Assembly: GCA_016462645.1 (NCBI GenBank)
Contig: JAEMSX010000011.1
Span: 1 to 56,059 of the forward strand
Direction: 5' to 3'
Source: Thermoleophilaceae bacterium
Lineage (GTDB): Bacteria; Actinomycetota; Thermoleophilia; Solirubrobacterales; JACPNS01
Length of the DNA: 56,059 nucleotides
Below, piece after piece: positions 1 through 8,129 of the stretch; position 1 is the stretch's first letter, and each line of letters begins with the position of its first letter. The translations under genes were made by a program, and so were the position numbers. The notes below the pieces were generated by a model. It was not told where the DNA came from, ran no database searches, and saw nothing but the letters and a program-made list of their open reading frames with translations.

Positions 1-455
1 CTGCAGAGGGCTACGAAAAGCTCAAGAACGAGATCGAGGATCTCTCTGGTCGTGGTCGGCGTGAAATCGCCGAACGCATCAAGGAAGCCCGCGACTTCGG
101 CGAGATCGCCGAGAACGCCGAGTACGACGCCGCCAAGAACGATCAGGCGATGCTTGAGGCGCGGATCGCGCAGCTTGAGGACCGCGTTCGCAACGCGGTC
201 ATCGTCGATGAGGCCCACCTCGACACTGACCACGTCTCGGTCGGCACAACGGTGCACCTGAAGGACCAGAAGACCTCCAAGTCGGTCAAGTACAAGATCG
301 TCGGTTCCTCAGAGGCTGACCCGCTGGGCGGCAAACTCTCCAGCGAGTCCCCGATCGGCAAGGCGCTGATCGGTCACAAGCGCAACGACATCGTCAAGGT
401 GCCGGTTCCGCGCGGTCCTCAGCGTCAGCTGAAGATCACCAAGATCGAGGCTTAG
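1..455 (+). CDS. greA: Transcription elongation factor GreA, 5'-truncated by the window edge
   Basis: GreA rescues backtracked RNA polymerase by stimulating transcript cleavage through the secondary channel. The reading frame is open from base 3 and lacks only the first few residues. The N-terminal coiled coil is recognisable: EGYEKLKNEIEDL, then RREIAERIKEARDFGEIAEN, with the acidic residues at the hairpin tip and the family signature NAEYDAAKNDQ. The C-terminal FKBP-like domain follows, ending KALIGHKRNDIVKVPVP. The gene ends at TAG 453-455. An ATG at 150 would give only the second half of the protein and is internal. The call is secure from the signature; the true start lies outside the window. 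Confidence 0.95.
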   Translation, partial: AEGYEKLKNEIEDLSGRGRREIAERIKEARDFGEIAENAEYDAAKNDQAMLEARIAQLEDRVRNAVIVDEAHLDTDHVSVGTTVHLKDQKTSKSVKYKIVGSSEADPLGGKLSSESPIGKALIGHKRNDIVKVPVPRGPQRQLKITKIEA

Positions 456-552
456 CCTCAAATCTCGCATAAATCCCTCCGCCCGTGCATTGGGTTGGTG
501 AGGGCGAGTGCCTCCGCGCGCCTGCCCTGAACCAATCGAATCCCAGGGGGAA

Positions 553-1797
553 ATGATGAATTCAGGCAAGAATCGGACGCTGCTGCTGATCGCCGCGGTG
601 TTCACCTTCACATTCGCTTTTGCGAGCGTTGCTTCGGCGGCCACGATCACGTTTTCGGGCGGTCTGGTCAGGTACAGCGCCGCGAACAACGAGACGAACA
701 ATGTCTCCGTCACGTATAACGGCGTGAGCTACACATTCACCGACTCCAGTGCCAGCATCACCGCGGGCACTGGATGCACCAAGGCGGGATCGATCATCAC
801 CTGCCCGTACTCCAAGTACCTCTGGGTGGTGACCGGAAACCTTGAGGACATCGTCACGTTCACCAACGCGACGCCGTCAGAGGTGCGTCCATACGTTTCA
901 ACCGGCGAAGGCAGTGACTTCGTTGACGCGTCGCCTGTCACCGGTGGATCTGAGCTCCAGATGGGTGGCGGTGAATACAACACCGCATATGGCGGCTCCG
1001 GCGACGACGTGATGGTCCTCAACGAGAGCCTCAACGCCTCCGACGCGTACGGCCAGGGCGGCAATGACTACATCTATCTCGGCGGCAGCGACGAGCACGA
1101 CATCGTCAACCAGACCGGTGGAAGCGCGGCCTACGGCGGTGACGGCAACGACCAGCTCTGGTCCGCGGAAGTCACGGGCGGAGCGTTCATCAACGGCGAA
1201 GGCGACGACGACACGGTCATCGGCGGCGAGGGCCTGGATCACGTGATGCTCAGCGACGGTCAGGACACGGTCGACACCTACGGCGGCAACGACGACCTTG
1301 AGGCCGTCCCGAACACAACCGGAGGCGATGTCGTGCACGCCGGCGACGGCAACGACCGGCTGACCGTCTGGCCGCTCACGCCCGCGGTTGACTACGACGG
1401 TGGCGACGGAGTCGACAACTACACGCAGTTCTACTCGAGCACGGCTCCGTTCCGCATCACGATGGACAACGTCGCCAACGATGGTGGCCCGAGTGACGCC
1501 GGCGACAACGTGCGCACGTCCGTCGAGAACGTCATCCCGCGGAGCTCGAACACGCACCAGTCGCACGACTACGTGGTCGGAAGCTCCGCCGACAACACAC
1601 TCCACGGCGGCAGCGGCAACGACCACATCAGCGGCCAGGGCGGTGCAGACACGCTCAACGGCGGCAGCGGCAACGACTGGATCGAAGCTGTGGACGGCAC
1701 GGTGGACACGATCACCTGCGGCAGCGGCTCCGACACCGTGCAGGCAGACACGGACGACACGGTCACGGGCGACTGCGAAGCGGTCAGTCGCTTCTAG
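553..1797 (+). CDS. Secreted RTX-type (hemolysin-type calcium-binding repeat) protein
   Basis: Start chosen at ATG 553, just after the purine-rich AGGGGGAA; the open frame reaches back to GTG 508 without a better site. Residues 1 to about 30 form a Sec signal peptide (basic start, hydrophobic core, then VASAA). From about residue 130 to the end there are many Asp/Gly nonapeptides of the GGxGxDxUx kind (GGSGDDVMV, GGDGNDQLW, GDGNDRLTV, GGSGNDHIS, GGSGNDWIE). These fold as a calcium-binding parallel beta roll. No enzyme domain is visible, so a surface or matrix adhesin-like role is inference. RTX proteins of proteobacteria usually leave by type I secretion with a C-terminal signal; this one has an N-terminal signal instead. 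A GC-rich hairpin follows the stop. Confidence 0.85.
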   Translation: MMNSGKNRTLLLIAAVFTFTFAFASVASAATITFSGGLVRYSAANNETNNVSVTYNGVSYTFTDSSASITAGTGCTKAGSIITCPYSKYLWVVTGNLEDIVTFTNATPSEVRPYVSTGEGSDFVDASPVTGGSELQMGGGEYNTAYGGSGDDVMVLNESLNASDAYGQGGNDYIYLGGSDEHDIVNQTGGSAAYGGDGNDQLWSAEVTGGAFINGEGDDDTVIGGEGLDHVMLSDGQDTVDTYGGNDDLEAVPNTTGGDVVHAGDGNDRLTVWPLTPAVDYDGGDGVDNYTQFYSSTAPFRITMDNVANDGGPSDAGDNVRTSVENVIPRSSNTHQSHDYVVGSSADNTLHGGSGNDHISGQGGADTLNGGSGNDWIEAVDGTVDTITCGSGSDTVQADTDDTVTGDCEAVSRF

Positions 1798-1815
1798 GGG
1801 GGCAACAAGCAGCGC

Positions 1816-1846
1816 GCGTCGGGCGGAGTGAGCCTCCGTCCGACGC
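1816..1846 (+). terminator. GC-rich hairpin after the RTX gene
   Basis: Bases 1816-1828 pair with 1834-1846 (13 bp with one G-T wobble, 5-nt loop). It starts 19 nt after the RTX stop codon and ends 26 nt before the next ATG. There is no T run, so it is at best a non-canonical terminator or an RNA-stability hairpin. Confidence 0.45.
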
Positions 1847-1871
1847 CCGCGCGGCGTAGTCTGGAGCGTCG

Positions 1872-2312
1872 ATGGGCGCATCGGAGAAACTCGCCGAAAA
1901 GCTCGAGCCGCTCGGGCAGTCGCTGCTTCCTCCCGGCGAAGAACTGCTGGGAGCACTGGCCGCCACCGAGGTCAAGGCCTTCGGCGGGGGAGTGCGCGCG
2001 GTGTTTGTCACCCCTCTGCGGGTGATCATTCAGCCGGTCGACCGCAGATGGAACGCCAAGGGCGAGCCGATCTCGATCCGCCCCGAAGACATCGAGAGCT
2101 TCCGCGTCAGCGGACTCGGCGATGACTGGATCACGGCGATCAGCGTGGTCGCAGACTCAGGATTCGAACTCCGCCTCAAGCTGATCAGCGGTCAGAAGAT
2201 CAAGCTGATGGCGATGTCGGGCGAAGGCCGGTTGCTCGGCCCGCTCGGCGGCGGACAGGCGCAGCAGACGGGCGCCGAAGCGCTACTGACCTGGCTCGGC
2301 GAGCTTGGCTAG
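1872..2312 (+). CDS. Small soluble protein of unknown function, possible bacterial PH-like fold
   Basis: 146 residues, no signal peptide and no membrane segment. After an N-terminal helix (SEKLAEKLEPLGQSLLPPGE) comes a beta-rich stretch (AVFVTPLRVIIQPVD, ISIRPEDIESFRVSG, FELRLKLISGQKIKLMAM) that resembles the short bacterial PH-like domains. In those, a conserved turn of the type 'defined by levels in this fluid/protein' is followed by a strand and a final helix (AEALLTWLGELG). The assignment rests on fold pattern only. It is convergent with the SRPBCC gene and their 3' ends overlap by 30 bases. Confidence 0.6.
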   Translation: MGASEKLAEKLEPLGQSLLPPGEELLGALAATEVKAFGGGVRAVFVTPLRVIIQPVDRRWNAKGEPISIRPEDIESFRVSGLGDDWITAISVVADSGFELRLKLISGQKIKLMAMSGEGRLLGPLGGGQAQQTGAEALLTWLGELG

Positions 2313-2762
2313 CGCCACCACCATGCGGCGGGCGTAGACGGCCCAGAGCTTGGAAAGCACCCAGACGACGGGCTTGCCGCCCTTGCTGGGAAACCACACG
2401 TAGGTCCAGCGCACATGCGTTCCGCCGTTCATCTCCGTGAATTTGAACTCACCTTCGGCGCGATCGACGAAGCGGCCGAGCGGCCCGCTGAAGGGCCCGA
2501 CCGTGTACTGGAAGACGTTCGGGCGATCGGCGACGTCGATGCGTTCGGCGGTGCCGGTCCCGTCGGCGAGGTCGATCCTGCGTGTCTGGCCGGCGGCGTC
2601 CCAATCGCCCGTCTGGTCGCGCGTTCCCGTGACGGCGGGGATCAGAGGCTTCAGGCCGGTGAACACGCTGGCCAGGTCCACGGGGACGATCACGTCCCAT
2701 GCTCGCTCCGGGCTGGCGTGGGTCCAGTCCTCGGAGGTCACTCTGTATCCCCGGCTCGCCAT
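2283..2762 (-). CDS. SRPBCC (polyketide cyclase/START-like) family protein
   Basis: 159 residues. The sequence has the ligand-pocket pattern of the SRPBCC superfamily: an N-terminal strand followed by HASPERAWDVIVPVD, then a mid-domain segment PNVFQYTVGPFSGPLGR. The C-terminal strand GGTHVRWTYVWFP runs into a long final helix (VVWVLSKLWAVYARRMVVAL). Members bind small hydrophobic ligands or act as cyclases or chaperones; the ligand here cannot be told. It is transcribed divergently from lysS, whose ATG lies 38 bases away, and runs convergently into the preceding gene with a 30-base overlap. Confidence 0.7.
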   Translation of the reverse strand: MASRGYRVTSEDWTHASPERAWDVIVPVDLASVFTGLKPLIPAVTGTRDQTGDWDAAGQTRRIDLADGTGTAERIDVADRPNVFQYTVGPFSGPLGRFVDRAEGEFKFTEMNGGTHVRWTYVWFPSKGGKPVVWVLSKLWAVYARRMVVALAKLAEPGQ

Positions 2763-2800
2763 CGGGCCAGACTATCCGCTCGGTAGTCTCCCGTCTCGCA

Positions 2801-4270
2801 ATGTCGGATGCCCCGGACACACAGAACGAGCACGAGCTGATCGCCGAGCGCAAGGCGAAGCTTGCGCGCTTCCGCGAGGCCGGCATCGAGCCGTTCCCGC
2901 ACGAGTTCAAGGGCGTCGTTCCGAGTGAGGAAGTCCGGGAGAATCACCCGGGCCTCGAGCCGGGCACCGAGACCAACGTGACCTACCGCGTCGCCGGTCG
3001 CCTCTCCGGGCGCCGCGGCCACGGCAAGGCGGCGTTCCTCGACGTCGTGGACCGCAGCGGCAAGATGCAGGTGCACGCTCGTGCGGACCTGCTGGGTGAA
3101 GAATCCTTTGAGCAGCTCGTGTCGCTGGACCTCGGCGACCTCGTCGGCATCGACGGCGAGGCCTTCGTCACCAAGCGCGGCGAGCTCTCGCTGGCGGCGA
3201 CCGGTTGGACGCTGCTTGCCAAATCCCTGCGCCCGCCGCCGGACAAGCACCACGGCCTCGCGGACGTGGAGACGCGCTACCGCCACCGCGAACTGGACCT
3301 GATCGCCAATGAAGAGGCGCGCGAGCTGTTCATCCTGCGCTCCCGCGTGATCTCGCTGGTGCGCCGCTGGTATGACGACCGCGGGTTCCTCGAGGTCGAG
3401 ACGCCGGTGCTGCAGCCGATCTACGGCGGCGCGCTCGCACGGCCTTTCACGACTCACCACAACCAGCTCGACCGCCAGTTCTATCTGCGCATCGCCACCG
3501 AGCTCTACCTCAAGCGCCTGATTGTCGGCGGCCTTGAGAAGGTCTACGAACTGGGCAAGGACTTCCGCAACGAGGGCATCAGCCACAAGCACAACCCCGA
3601 ATTCACGATGCTCGAGACCTACGAGGCCTACGCGGACTACAGCAAGGTGATGGACGACGTGGAGACGCTGGTCTCATGGCTGGCGCAGGAGACCGGCTAT
3701 GCGGGCGAGCTGAAGTTCGAGGCGCCGTGGCCGCGGATCCCGTTGGCTGACGCGATCAAGGAGCAGACCGGCATCGACATCCTCGAGAAGCGCGATCGCG
3801 ACGCGCTGGCGCAGGAGATGGTCGACAAGGGCTTCCACCACGAGTTGCCGGACGACTCCTGGCCCCAGCTCGTCGACGAGCTGCTCTCAAAGCACGTCGA
3901 GCCCAAGCTGATCCACCCGACCTTCATCACCGACTACCCCGTCGAGCTCTCGCCGTTTGCGAAGGAGCACCGCAGCAAGCCCGGTCTCACCGAGCGCTTC
4001 GAGGTCTTTGCCGAGGGCATGGAGTTCGGCAACGCCTTCTCCGAGTTGAACGACCCGCAGGTCCAGCGCGAGCGCTTCGAGGCGCAGGTGCGGCTGGCGA
4101 GCGAGGGCGACGAGGAGACGCAGCCGTTTGACGAGGCCTTCCTTCAGGCCCTGGAGCACGGCATGCCGCCCACCGGCGGGCTCGGGATTGGCATCGACCG
4201 ACTGGTGATGCTGCTCAGTGGGCGGCACGGGATCCGTGAGGTCGTGCTGTTTCCCGCTATGCGGGACTAA
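2801..4270 (+). CDS. lysS: Lysyl-tRNA synthetase, class II
   Basis: Charges tRNA-Lys with lysine. 489 residues, normal for class II LysRS. The N-terminal OB-fold anticodon-binding domain occupies about residues 1-150 (GRLSGRRGHGKAAFLDVVDR). The catalytic domain follows with motif 1 (DDRGFLEVETPVLQPIYGGA), motif 2 (VYELGKDFRNEGISHKHNPE) and motif 3 (GGLGIGIDRLVMLL). ATG 2801 is preferred over the open extension back to 2699 because it begins the normal N-terminus. No clear Shine-Dalgarno sequence precedes it; TAGTCT eleven bases upstream could be a -10 for a very short leader. lysS near clpC is a common arrangement in Gram-positive genomes. Confidence 0.96.
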   Translation: MSDAPDTQNEHELIAERKAKLARFREAGIEPFPHEFKGVVPSEEVRENHPGLEPGTETNVTYRVAGRLSGRRGHGKAAFLDVVDRSGKMQVHARADLLGEESFEQLVSLDLGDLVGIDGEAFVTKRGELSLAATGWTLLAKSLRPPPDKHHGLADVETRYRHRELDLIANEEARELFILRSRVISLVRRWYDDRGFLEVETPVLQPIYGGALARPFTTHHNQLDRQFYLRIATELYLKRLIVGGLEKVYELGKDFRNEGISHKHNPEFTMLETYEAYADYSKVMDDVETLVSWLAQETGYAGELKFEAPWPRIPLADAIKEQTGIDILEKRDRDALAQEMVDKGFHHELPDDSWPQLVDELLSKHVEPKLIHPTFITDYPVELSPFAKEHRSKPGLTERFEVFAEGMEFGNAFSELNDPQVQRERFEAQVRLASEGDEETQPFDEAFLQALEHGMPPTGGLGIGIDRLVMLLSGRHGIREVVLFPAMRD

Positions 4271-4288
4271 GAGCGCTACGTGCACGGA

Positions 4289-5221
4289 TCACAGGGCGGC
4301 CTCGAACCACGGTCGTGCTGCGGTGAGCCGATCGACTGAAGCCAGGATCAGTTCTCGATCAAAACCCTCCAGGTAGTCGTAGGTCCGCGCGATCGCCTCG
4401 TCCTGCGAGACGCGCTGCCCTTTGTGGAGAAACTCCGCGTCCTCGGACAATCCGTAGACGCGCTGGATCGCCGGATGCACGGGAATGTGGATGTCGGTGA
4501 AGGGGTCGGTCAGCGGCGGGTGGGCCAGGGACGCATCTGCGTGGCCCGCCTCGTCCATCAGCCTGATCGCGCTCTCGGCGACGTGCGCCATCACGGCCAG
4601 CCCCGGGTGGTTGATCGTGTGGAAGAGCATTTCGTGCTCCATCCGGTCTCGCACGATGCCGGTGATCTCGATGTCGACAGGGCCGGTGTCGCCGTGTTCA
4701 CGCGCTGCGAGTTCTTCGATCGACCAGCGGGCGATCTCACGGACGGTCGCGTCATCGAGGTCACGCTCGGCCAGGCGCGCGGCCACGTCGGCCCGACGCG
4801 TGCCATGCAGGTACTGCCCGACGATCTCGAAGTCGAGGTAGTCGAACGGCGCACGTCCGAGCTCGGCGGCGGGGTAGTTGTGGAACGGCGTGTAGAGCTC
4901 GAGGTGCGGGTACTGGAACGCGATCTTCTGGCAGCCCGGTCGCAGGTGACCGATCACCTGCGATGCCGAGAAGCGCTCACCGAGACTGAGGGCGGTGACG
5001 GGCTGAAAGATGAAGACGTCGAGCCGCGGCGCGATCGTCGTCTCGAACTCCGTGATCTCCGCCTCGGACATGCGAAAGCACTCGACCAGTGGGATGAACT
5101 CGATCCCGGCGGTCCGCGGATCGCTCGCAAGCATGCCCCGTAGGGCCTCCGCGTGGCAGGCTCCGTAGACGGCCGCGCGCACCGGCCCTGTGCGCCGCCG
5201 TCGTCTGAATAGTCGCCCCAT
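4289..5221 (-). CDS. WcbI-like polysaccharide biosynthesis protein
   Basis: 310 residues, no signal peptide, basic N-terminus (GRLFRRRRR). It begins with the WcbI-family opening AVYGACHAEALRGML and contains FIFQPVTALSLGERFSASQV, FQYPHLELYTPFHNYP and a late MLFHTINHPG motif. WcbI proteins are CoA-binding, SGNH-like enzymes found in capsule clusters and thought to modify surface polysaccharide. The exact reaction here is not known. It is transcribed divergently from the carrier-protein/acyl-CoA dehydrogenase/ligase operon, sharing a 125-base promoter region, so co-regulation is plausible. Convergent with lysS, 18 bases apart. Confidence 0.75.
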   Translation of the reverse strand: MGRLFRRRRRTGPVRAAVYGACHAEALRGMLASDPRTAGIEFIPLVECFRMSEAEITEFETTIAPRLDVFIFQPVTALSLGERFSASQVIGHLRPGCQKIAFQYPHLELYTPFHNYPAAELGRAPFDYLDFEIVGQYLHGTRRADVAARLAERDLDDATVREIARWSIEELAAREHGDTGPVDIEITGIVRDRMEHEMLFHTINHPGLAVMAHVAESAIRLMDEAGHADASLAHPPLTDPFTDIHIPVHPAIQRVYGLSEDAEFLHKGQRVSQDEAIARTYDYLEGFDRELILASVDRLTAARPWFEAAL

Positions 5222-5284
5222 CGTCGAGGTTCACGCTATCGCCGTTCGCACAGGAAGATTCACGTGTTCACTCATGACAGGCCC

Positions 5285-5313
5285 TTGCCGACCGATAAGG
5301 AATCCCATATAGT
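5285..5313 (+). promoter_or_regulatory. Sigma-70-type promoter for the carrier-protein operon
   Basis: -35 TTGCCG (5285-5290), 17-base spacer, -10 TATAGT (5308-5313, five of six consensus bases). Transcription would start near 5320, leaving about 27 bases before the ATT at 5347 with GGAG at 5338-5341. This excludes starts further upstream for the carrier protein. Confidence 0.6.
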
Positions 5314-5346
5314 GCGAACGCGTTACAAGCCGTCAACGGAGCCCCC

Positions 5347-5613
5347 ATTTCCGCCGAAACAACAACTCAACTCACCTCGAGCATCCGCGAACTGATCGCG
5401 GAGAACTCGGAACTCGAACTCACCGACGCCATCTCGAACGACGACGATCTCTTCGCCGCCGGAATGCAGTCACTCGACTGTGTCCGCATCCTTGTGGCCG
5501 TCGAGGATGAGTTCGAGATCGAACTTCCGAATGAGAAGATCGATCGCAGCATTTTTGCCACTGTCACCAACCTCACGACTGTTGTCGCTGAGTTTCTCCC
5601 GGAAGCAGGCTGA
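5347..5613 (+). CDS. Acyl-carrier-type protein, apparent ATT start
   Basis: 88 residues, the normal size for a carrier protein. The helix II signature is DDLFAAGMQSLDCVRILVAV, with Ser42 as the phosphopantetheine site, followed by EDEFEIELPNEKIDRS. The frame has no ATG, GTG or TTG between the in-frame TAA at 5296 and ATG 5464, and starting at 5464 would remove helix I. ATT 5347 sits five bases after GGAG and gives a well-formed N-terminus (ISAETTTQLTSSIRELI), so ATT is the best start. The next gene begins three bases after the stop. By neighbourhood it should be the aminoacyl acceptor for the class II ligase homolog encoded two genes downstream. Confidence 0.85.
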   Translation: MSAETTTQLTSSIRELIAENSELELTDAISNDDDLFAAGMQSLDCVRILVAVEDEFEIELPNEKIDRSIFATVTNLTTVVAEFLPEAG

Positions 5614-5616
5614 CCC

Positions 5617-6810
5617 ATGGCCGGAGCCGCATCACCATTTGGACACGAGAAATCTGAACTGATCCAGCAGCTCGAGGCCGCCGCCGACGAGCGCATCGCG
5701 CCCAACGCGAAGGACGTGGACAAGAACTCACGCTTCCCGCAGGAGGCGCTCGACGTCATGCGCGAGCTGAAGATCCTCTCCTCTTCGCTGCCGACCGAAC
5801 TCGGTGGCCTTGGATTGAAGCTCCGTGAGCTCTCCGAGATCGCATCCACGATCGCCCGCCGTTGCGGCGCCAGCTCGATGGTCTTCGCGATGCATGAGGC
5901 GCAGGTCGAGTGCATGCGCTTCGGTTCCGTCGGCGATCCGCACTTCGAGGCGATCCTGCGTGACTGCGCGGAGAACCAGCTGCTGATCGCGTCGATCACC
6001 TCCGAGGCCGGCATCGGCGGAAACATCCGCGCCAGCCAGACCGTGGCCGCCGCCGACGCCGACCGCGTCGTCTTCGAGAAGCAGTCGCCAACGCTTTCGT
6101 ACGCCGAGTACGCCGACGCCTTCCTCACCACGGCTCGTCGCAGCGAGGACGCGGCGCAGTCCGACCAGGTGCTCGTCTACTCGAGCAAAGAAGAGACCGA
6201 GCTGGAGAAGCTCGGCGTCTGGGACATGATGGGCCTGCGCGGCACCTGCAGCCCGCCGTTCAAGGTCAACGTGGACGTTCCGGCAGCGAATCTGATCAAC
6301 GTTCCATTCGGCATCATCAGCACGCACCGCATGGTGCCGTGGTCGCACATCCTCTGGGCATCCTGCTGGGAGGGCATCGCCACCAGCGCCTACGACAAGG
6401 CGGCCCACGCCACGCGCAAGAAGGCCAAGAAGCAGATGGCCGCCGGCGAAGCGCTCGGCGATCCGCGCCTGGCCGATGCCTATTCCACGCTGCAGGCGCT
6501 GCGCGCCCTGATCTACGAGTTCGCGCGCGTGTTCGAGGAGCAGGCAGAAGTCGCCCCGGACGCCAAGTCCGCAGAAGAGACCAAGGTCCTGATCGCCGAC
6601 GCGATGGCGCTGAAGCTCAACGCCTCGATGATGTCCTCGAAGGTCGCCGAACAGTGCCTCGAGATCATCGGTATGCCCGGCTATTCAGAGGGCGCGCCGT
6701 CAAGCGTCTCGCGCGAGGTCCGCGACCTGATGGGCGCGCGCATGATGGTGTCCAATGACCGCCTGCGCAGGGCCGGCGGCGAGATTCTCCTGATGGGCGC
6801 TGAGGTCTGA
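5617..6810 (+). CDS. Acyl-CoA dehydrogenase family flavoprotein
   Basis: 397 residues. It has the all-alpha N-terminal ACAD domain (ELKILSSSLPTELGGLGLKL), the middle beta domain (LLIASITSEAGIGGN, where the T/S-E-x-G motif contacts FAD) and the C-terminal helical domain (AEQCLEIIGMPGYSEGAPSS, then REVRDLMGARMMVSN). The family oxidises acyl thioesters. Here, sandwiched with 3- and 2-base gaps between a carrier protein and an aminoacyl:carrier-protein ligase, the likely substrate is a carrier-bound aminoacyl or acyl thioester rather than a free CoA ester. That is inference from context. The same gene trio is known from rhizobia. Confidence 0.85.
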   Translation: MAGAASPFGHEKSELIQQLEAAADERIAPNAKDVDKNSRFPQEALDVMRELKILSSSLPTELGGLGLKLRELSEIASTIARRCGASSMVFAMHEAQVECMRFGSVGDPHFEAILRDCAENQLLIASITSEAGIGGNIRASQTVAAADADRVVFEKQSPTLSYAEYADAFLTTARRSEDAAQSDQVLVYSSKEETELEKLGVWDMMGLRGTCSPPFKVNVDVPAANLINVPFGIISTHRMVPWSHILWASCWEGIATSAYDKAAHATRKKAKKQMAAGEALGDPRLADAYSTLQALRALIYEFARVFEEQAEVAPDAKSAEETKVLIADAMALKLNASMMSSKVAEQCLEIIGMPGYSEGAPSSVSREVRDLMGARMMVSNDRLRRAGGEILLMGAEV

Positions 6811-6812
6811 TC

Positions 6813-7709
6813 ATGTCTGCCACGTTGCATGAGATCACCACGCCGGGCCTGACTGAGAACGGTTGGATCACGGATTGGAACGCCCCGGGCGTCGTCGGTT
6901 TCACGAAGCAGTTCGAGGATGTCCTGAACGGCGTCCAGCGCATGATCTACGCGACCGAGACCGTCAGCAAGCAGGACACGCTCAACTTCCCGCCCGTGAT
7001 CGCGCGCAGCGTGATCGACACGACCGAATACGCGGATTCGTTCCCGCACCTGCTCGCCCGCATCAAAACGCTCGACGAGGACGACGCGCCGAAGTACCTG
7101 AAGGGCATCGCCGACGGCACGCCCGAGGACGAGATGCTCGAGACGTCAGATGTCGTGGTTGTCCCGGCGGCCTGTTATTCGCTGTATCCGCTCGTCGCCG
7201 ACGGCAAGGTCGAGTCGGGCAAGATGTTCTACGTGGCGGGCAACTGCTTCCGCGCCGAAGCATCCACCGAGATCGGCCGCTTCCGCTCATTCCGCATGCA
7301 CGAGTTCGTCTATTTCGGCACGCTCGACGAGTGCACCACCTGGCGCGACCGCCGCGCCGACGTGGCGATCGACATCTTCGCCGAGCTCGGCATGAAGGCC
7401 GAGAAGGAACTCGCGACCGACCCGTTCTTCCGCCCCCTGCAGCGCGTGATGGCGCCGTCGCAGATCGAGCAGCAGCTGAAGTACGAGCTGGTCGTCCCGA
7501 TCACCGAGGACCGCAACATCGCGATCGCCTCGGCGAACCTGCACAAGGATCACCTCTGTCACCGCTTTGAGATCCACGGGGATGACGGCGGGATTTCGAA
7601 CTCGACCTGCGCTGCGTTCGGCATGGAGCGGGTCGTGCTGGCGCTGATCGCGCATCACGGGCTGGACTTTGACGCCTGGCCGCCGTCGGTTGTTGACGCG
7701 CTGTCCTAG
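6813..7709 (+). CDS. Amino acid:[carrier protein] ligase (truncated SerRS homolog)
   Basis: 298 residues: a class II aminoacyl-tRNA synthetase core without a tRNA-binding arm. Motif 2 region: AGNCFRAEASTEIGRFRSF; motif 3: STCAAFGMERVVLAL. Cys121, Glu164 and Cys266 are placed like the zinc ligands of atypical archaeal SerRS and of the amino acid:[carrier protein] ligases (Bll0957 type). Those enzymes activate small amino acids such as glycine or alanine and load them onto the phosphopantetheine of a dedicated carrier protein rather than onto tRNA. The carrier and an acyl-CoA dehydrogenase are encoded immediately upstream in the same operon, exactly as in the rhizobial examples. The physiological product is unknown. 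Confidence 0.85.
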   Translation: MSATLHEITTPGLTENGWITDWNAPGVVGFTKQFEDVLNGVQRMIYATETVSKQDTLNFPPVIARSVIDTTEYADSFPHLLARIKTLDEDDAPKYLKGIADGTPEDEMLETSDVVVVPAACYSLYPLVADGKVESGKMFYVAGNCFRAEASTEIGRFRSFRMHEFVYFGTLDECTTWRDRRADVAIDIFAELGMKAEKELATDPFFRPLQRVMAPSQIEQQLKYELVVPITEDRNIAIASANLHKDHLCHRFEIHGDDGGISNSTCAAFGMERVVLALIAHHGLDFDAWPPSVVDALS

Positions 7710-8129
7710 TGGTGCGCGCGGCGCCGTTGAATTTGCGGCGATAGAAGGGCGTTCCGATCAACCGACGTTGCGGGCGGTTGAAGGGAATCCGTAACGCCTT
7801 TCCTCGCGGTTCGGCTTCCTTGCTCCAGCCGGATCGGGCGGCAGTCCGGAGAATCGTGCGCTGGGTACCAGGCAGCACCGTCCTCACCCACCCAAATTGC
7901 GACAAAACCGTCGGAATTTGTGACGAATGGACCAGCTTTCGCCGTCGCCCGCGGTGTTAACCTTCTCGAAGAACCGGCAAGCTGTCTTTCGGCCAGATTA
8001 AGTCCGCCAGGTGTGTCTGGTGAACATCCACAAAAGGGCCGATACCAATAGCCATTGAGCCGTCGCGAGAGGTCCGGCGCGAGACTCGGCAATAGGCGCA
8101 ATGCCTTAAAGTGGCATAAGGAGCTACGA
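7710..8129. other. 420-base intergenic region upstream of clpC
   Basis: No open reading frame with family features and no tRNA. The last 30 bases hold an inverted repeat (8101-8117) and a strong AAGGAG ribosome site (8118-8123). I looked for CtsR, HAIR/HspR and ClgR-like operators and did not find a convincing one. The length suggests a regulated promoter or a long 5' leader for clpC. Confidence 0.4.
8101..8117 (+). promoter_or_regulatory. Inverted repeat at the clpC start region
   Basis: ATGCC (8101-8105), seven bases, GGCAT (8113-8117), directly abutting the AAGGAG ribosome site. The loop contains TAAAGT (8107-8112), which fits a TANNNT -10 element, so this could be an operator around the promoter or a hairpin near the ribosome site. 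Confidence 0.35.

Noticed and set aside
900-1790. Regular repeats that could suggest a CRISPR-like array
   Set aside because: They are degenerate coding repeats of the RTX nonapeptide, in frame and not identical.
898-1956. 352-codon minus-strand ORF opposite the RTX repeats
   Set aside because: Val/Ala-rich shadow of the Asp/Gly repeats; no start signal.
7710-8129. Possible CtsR, HspR or ClgR operator and c-di-AMP riboswitch upstream of clpC
   Set aside because: None of the expected consensus patterns could be matched convincingly by eye.
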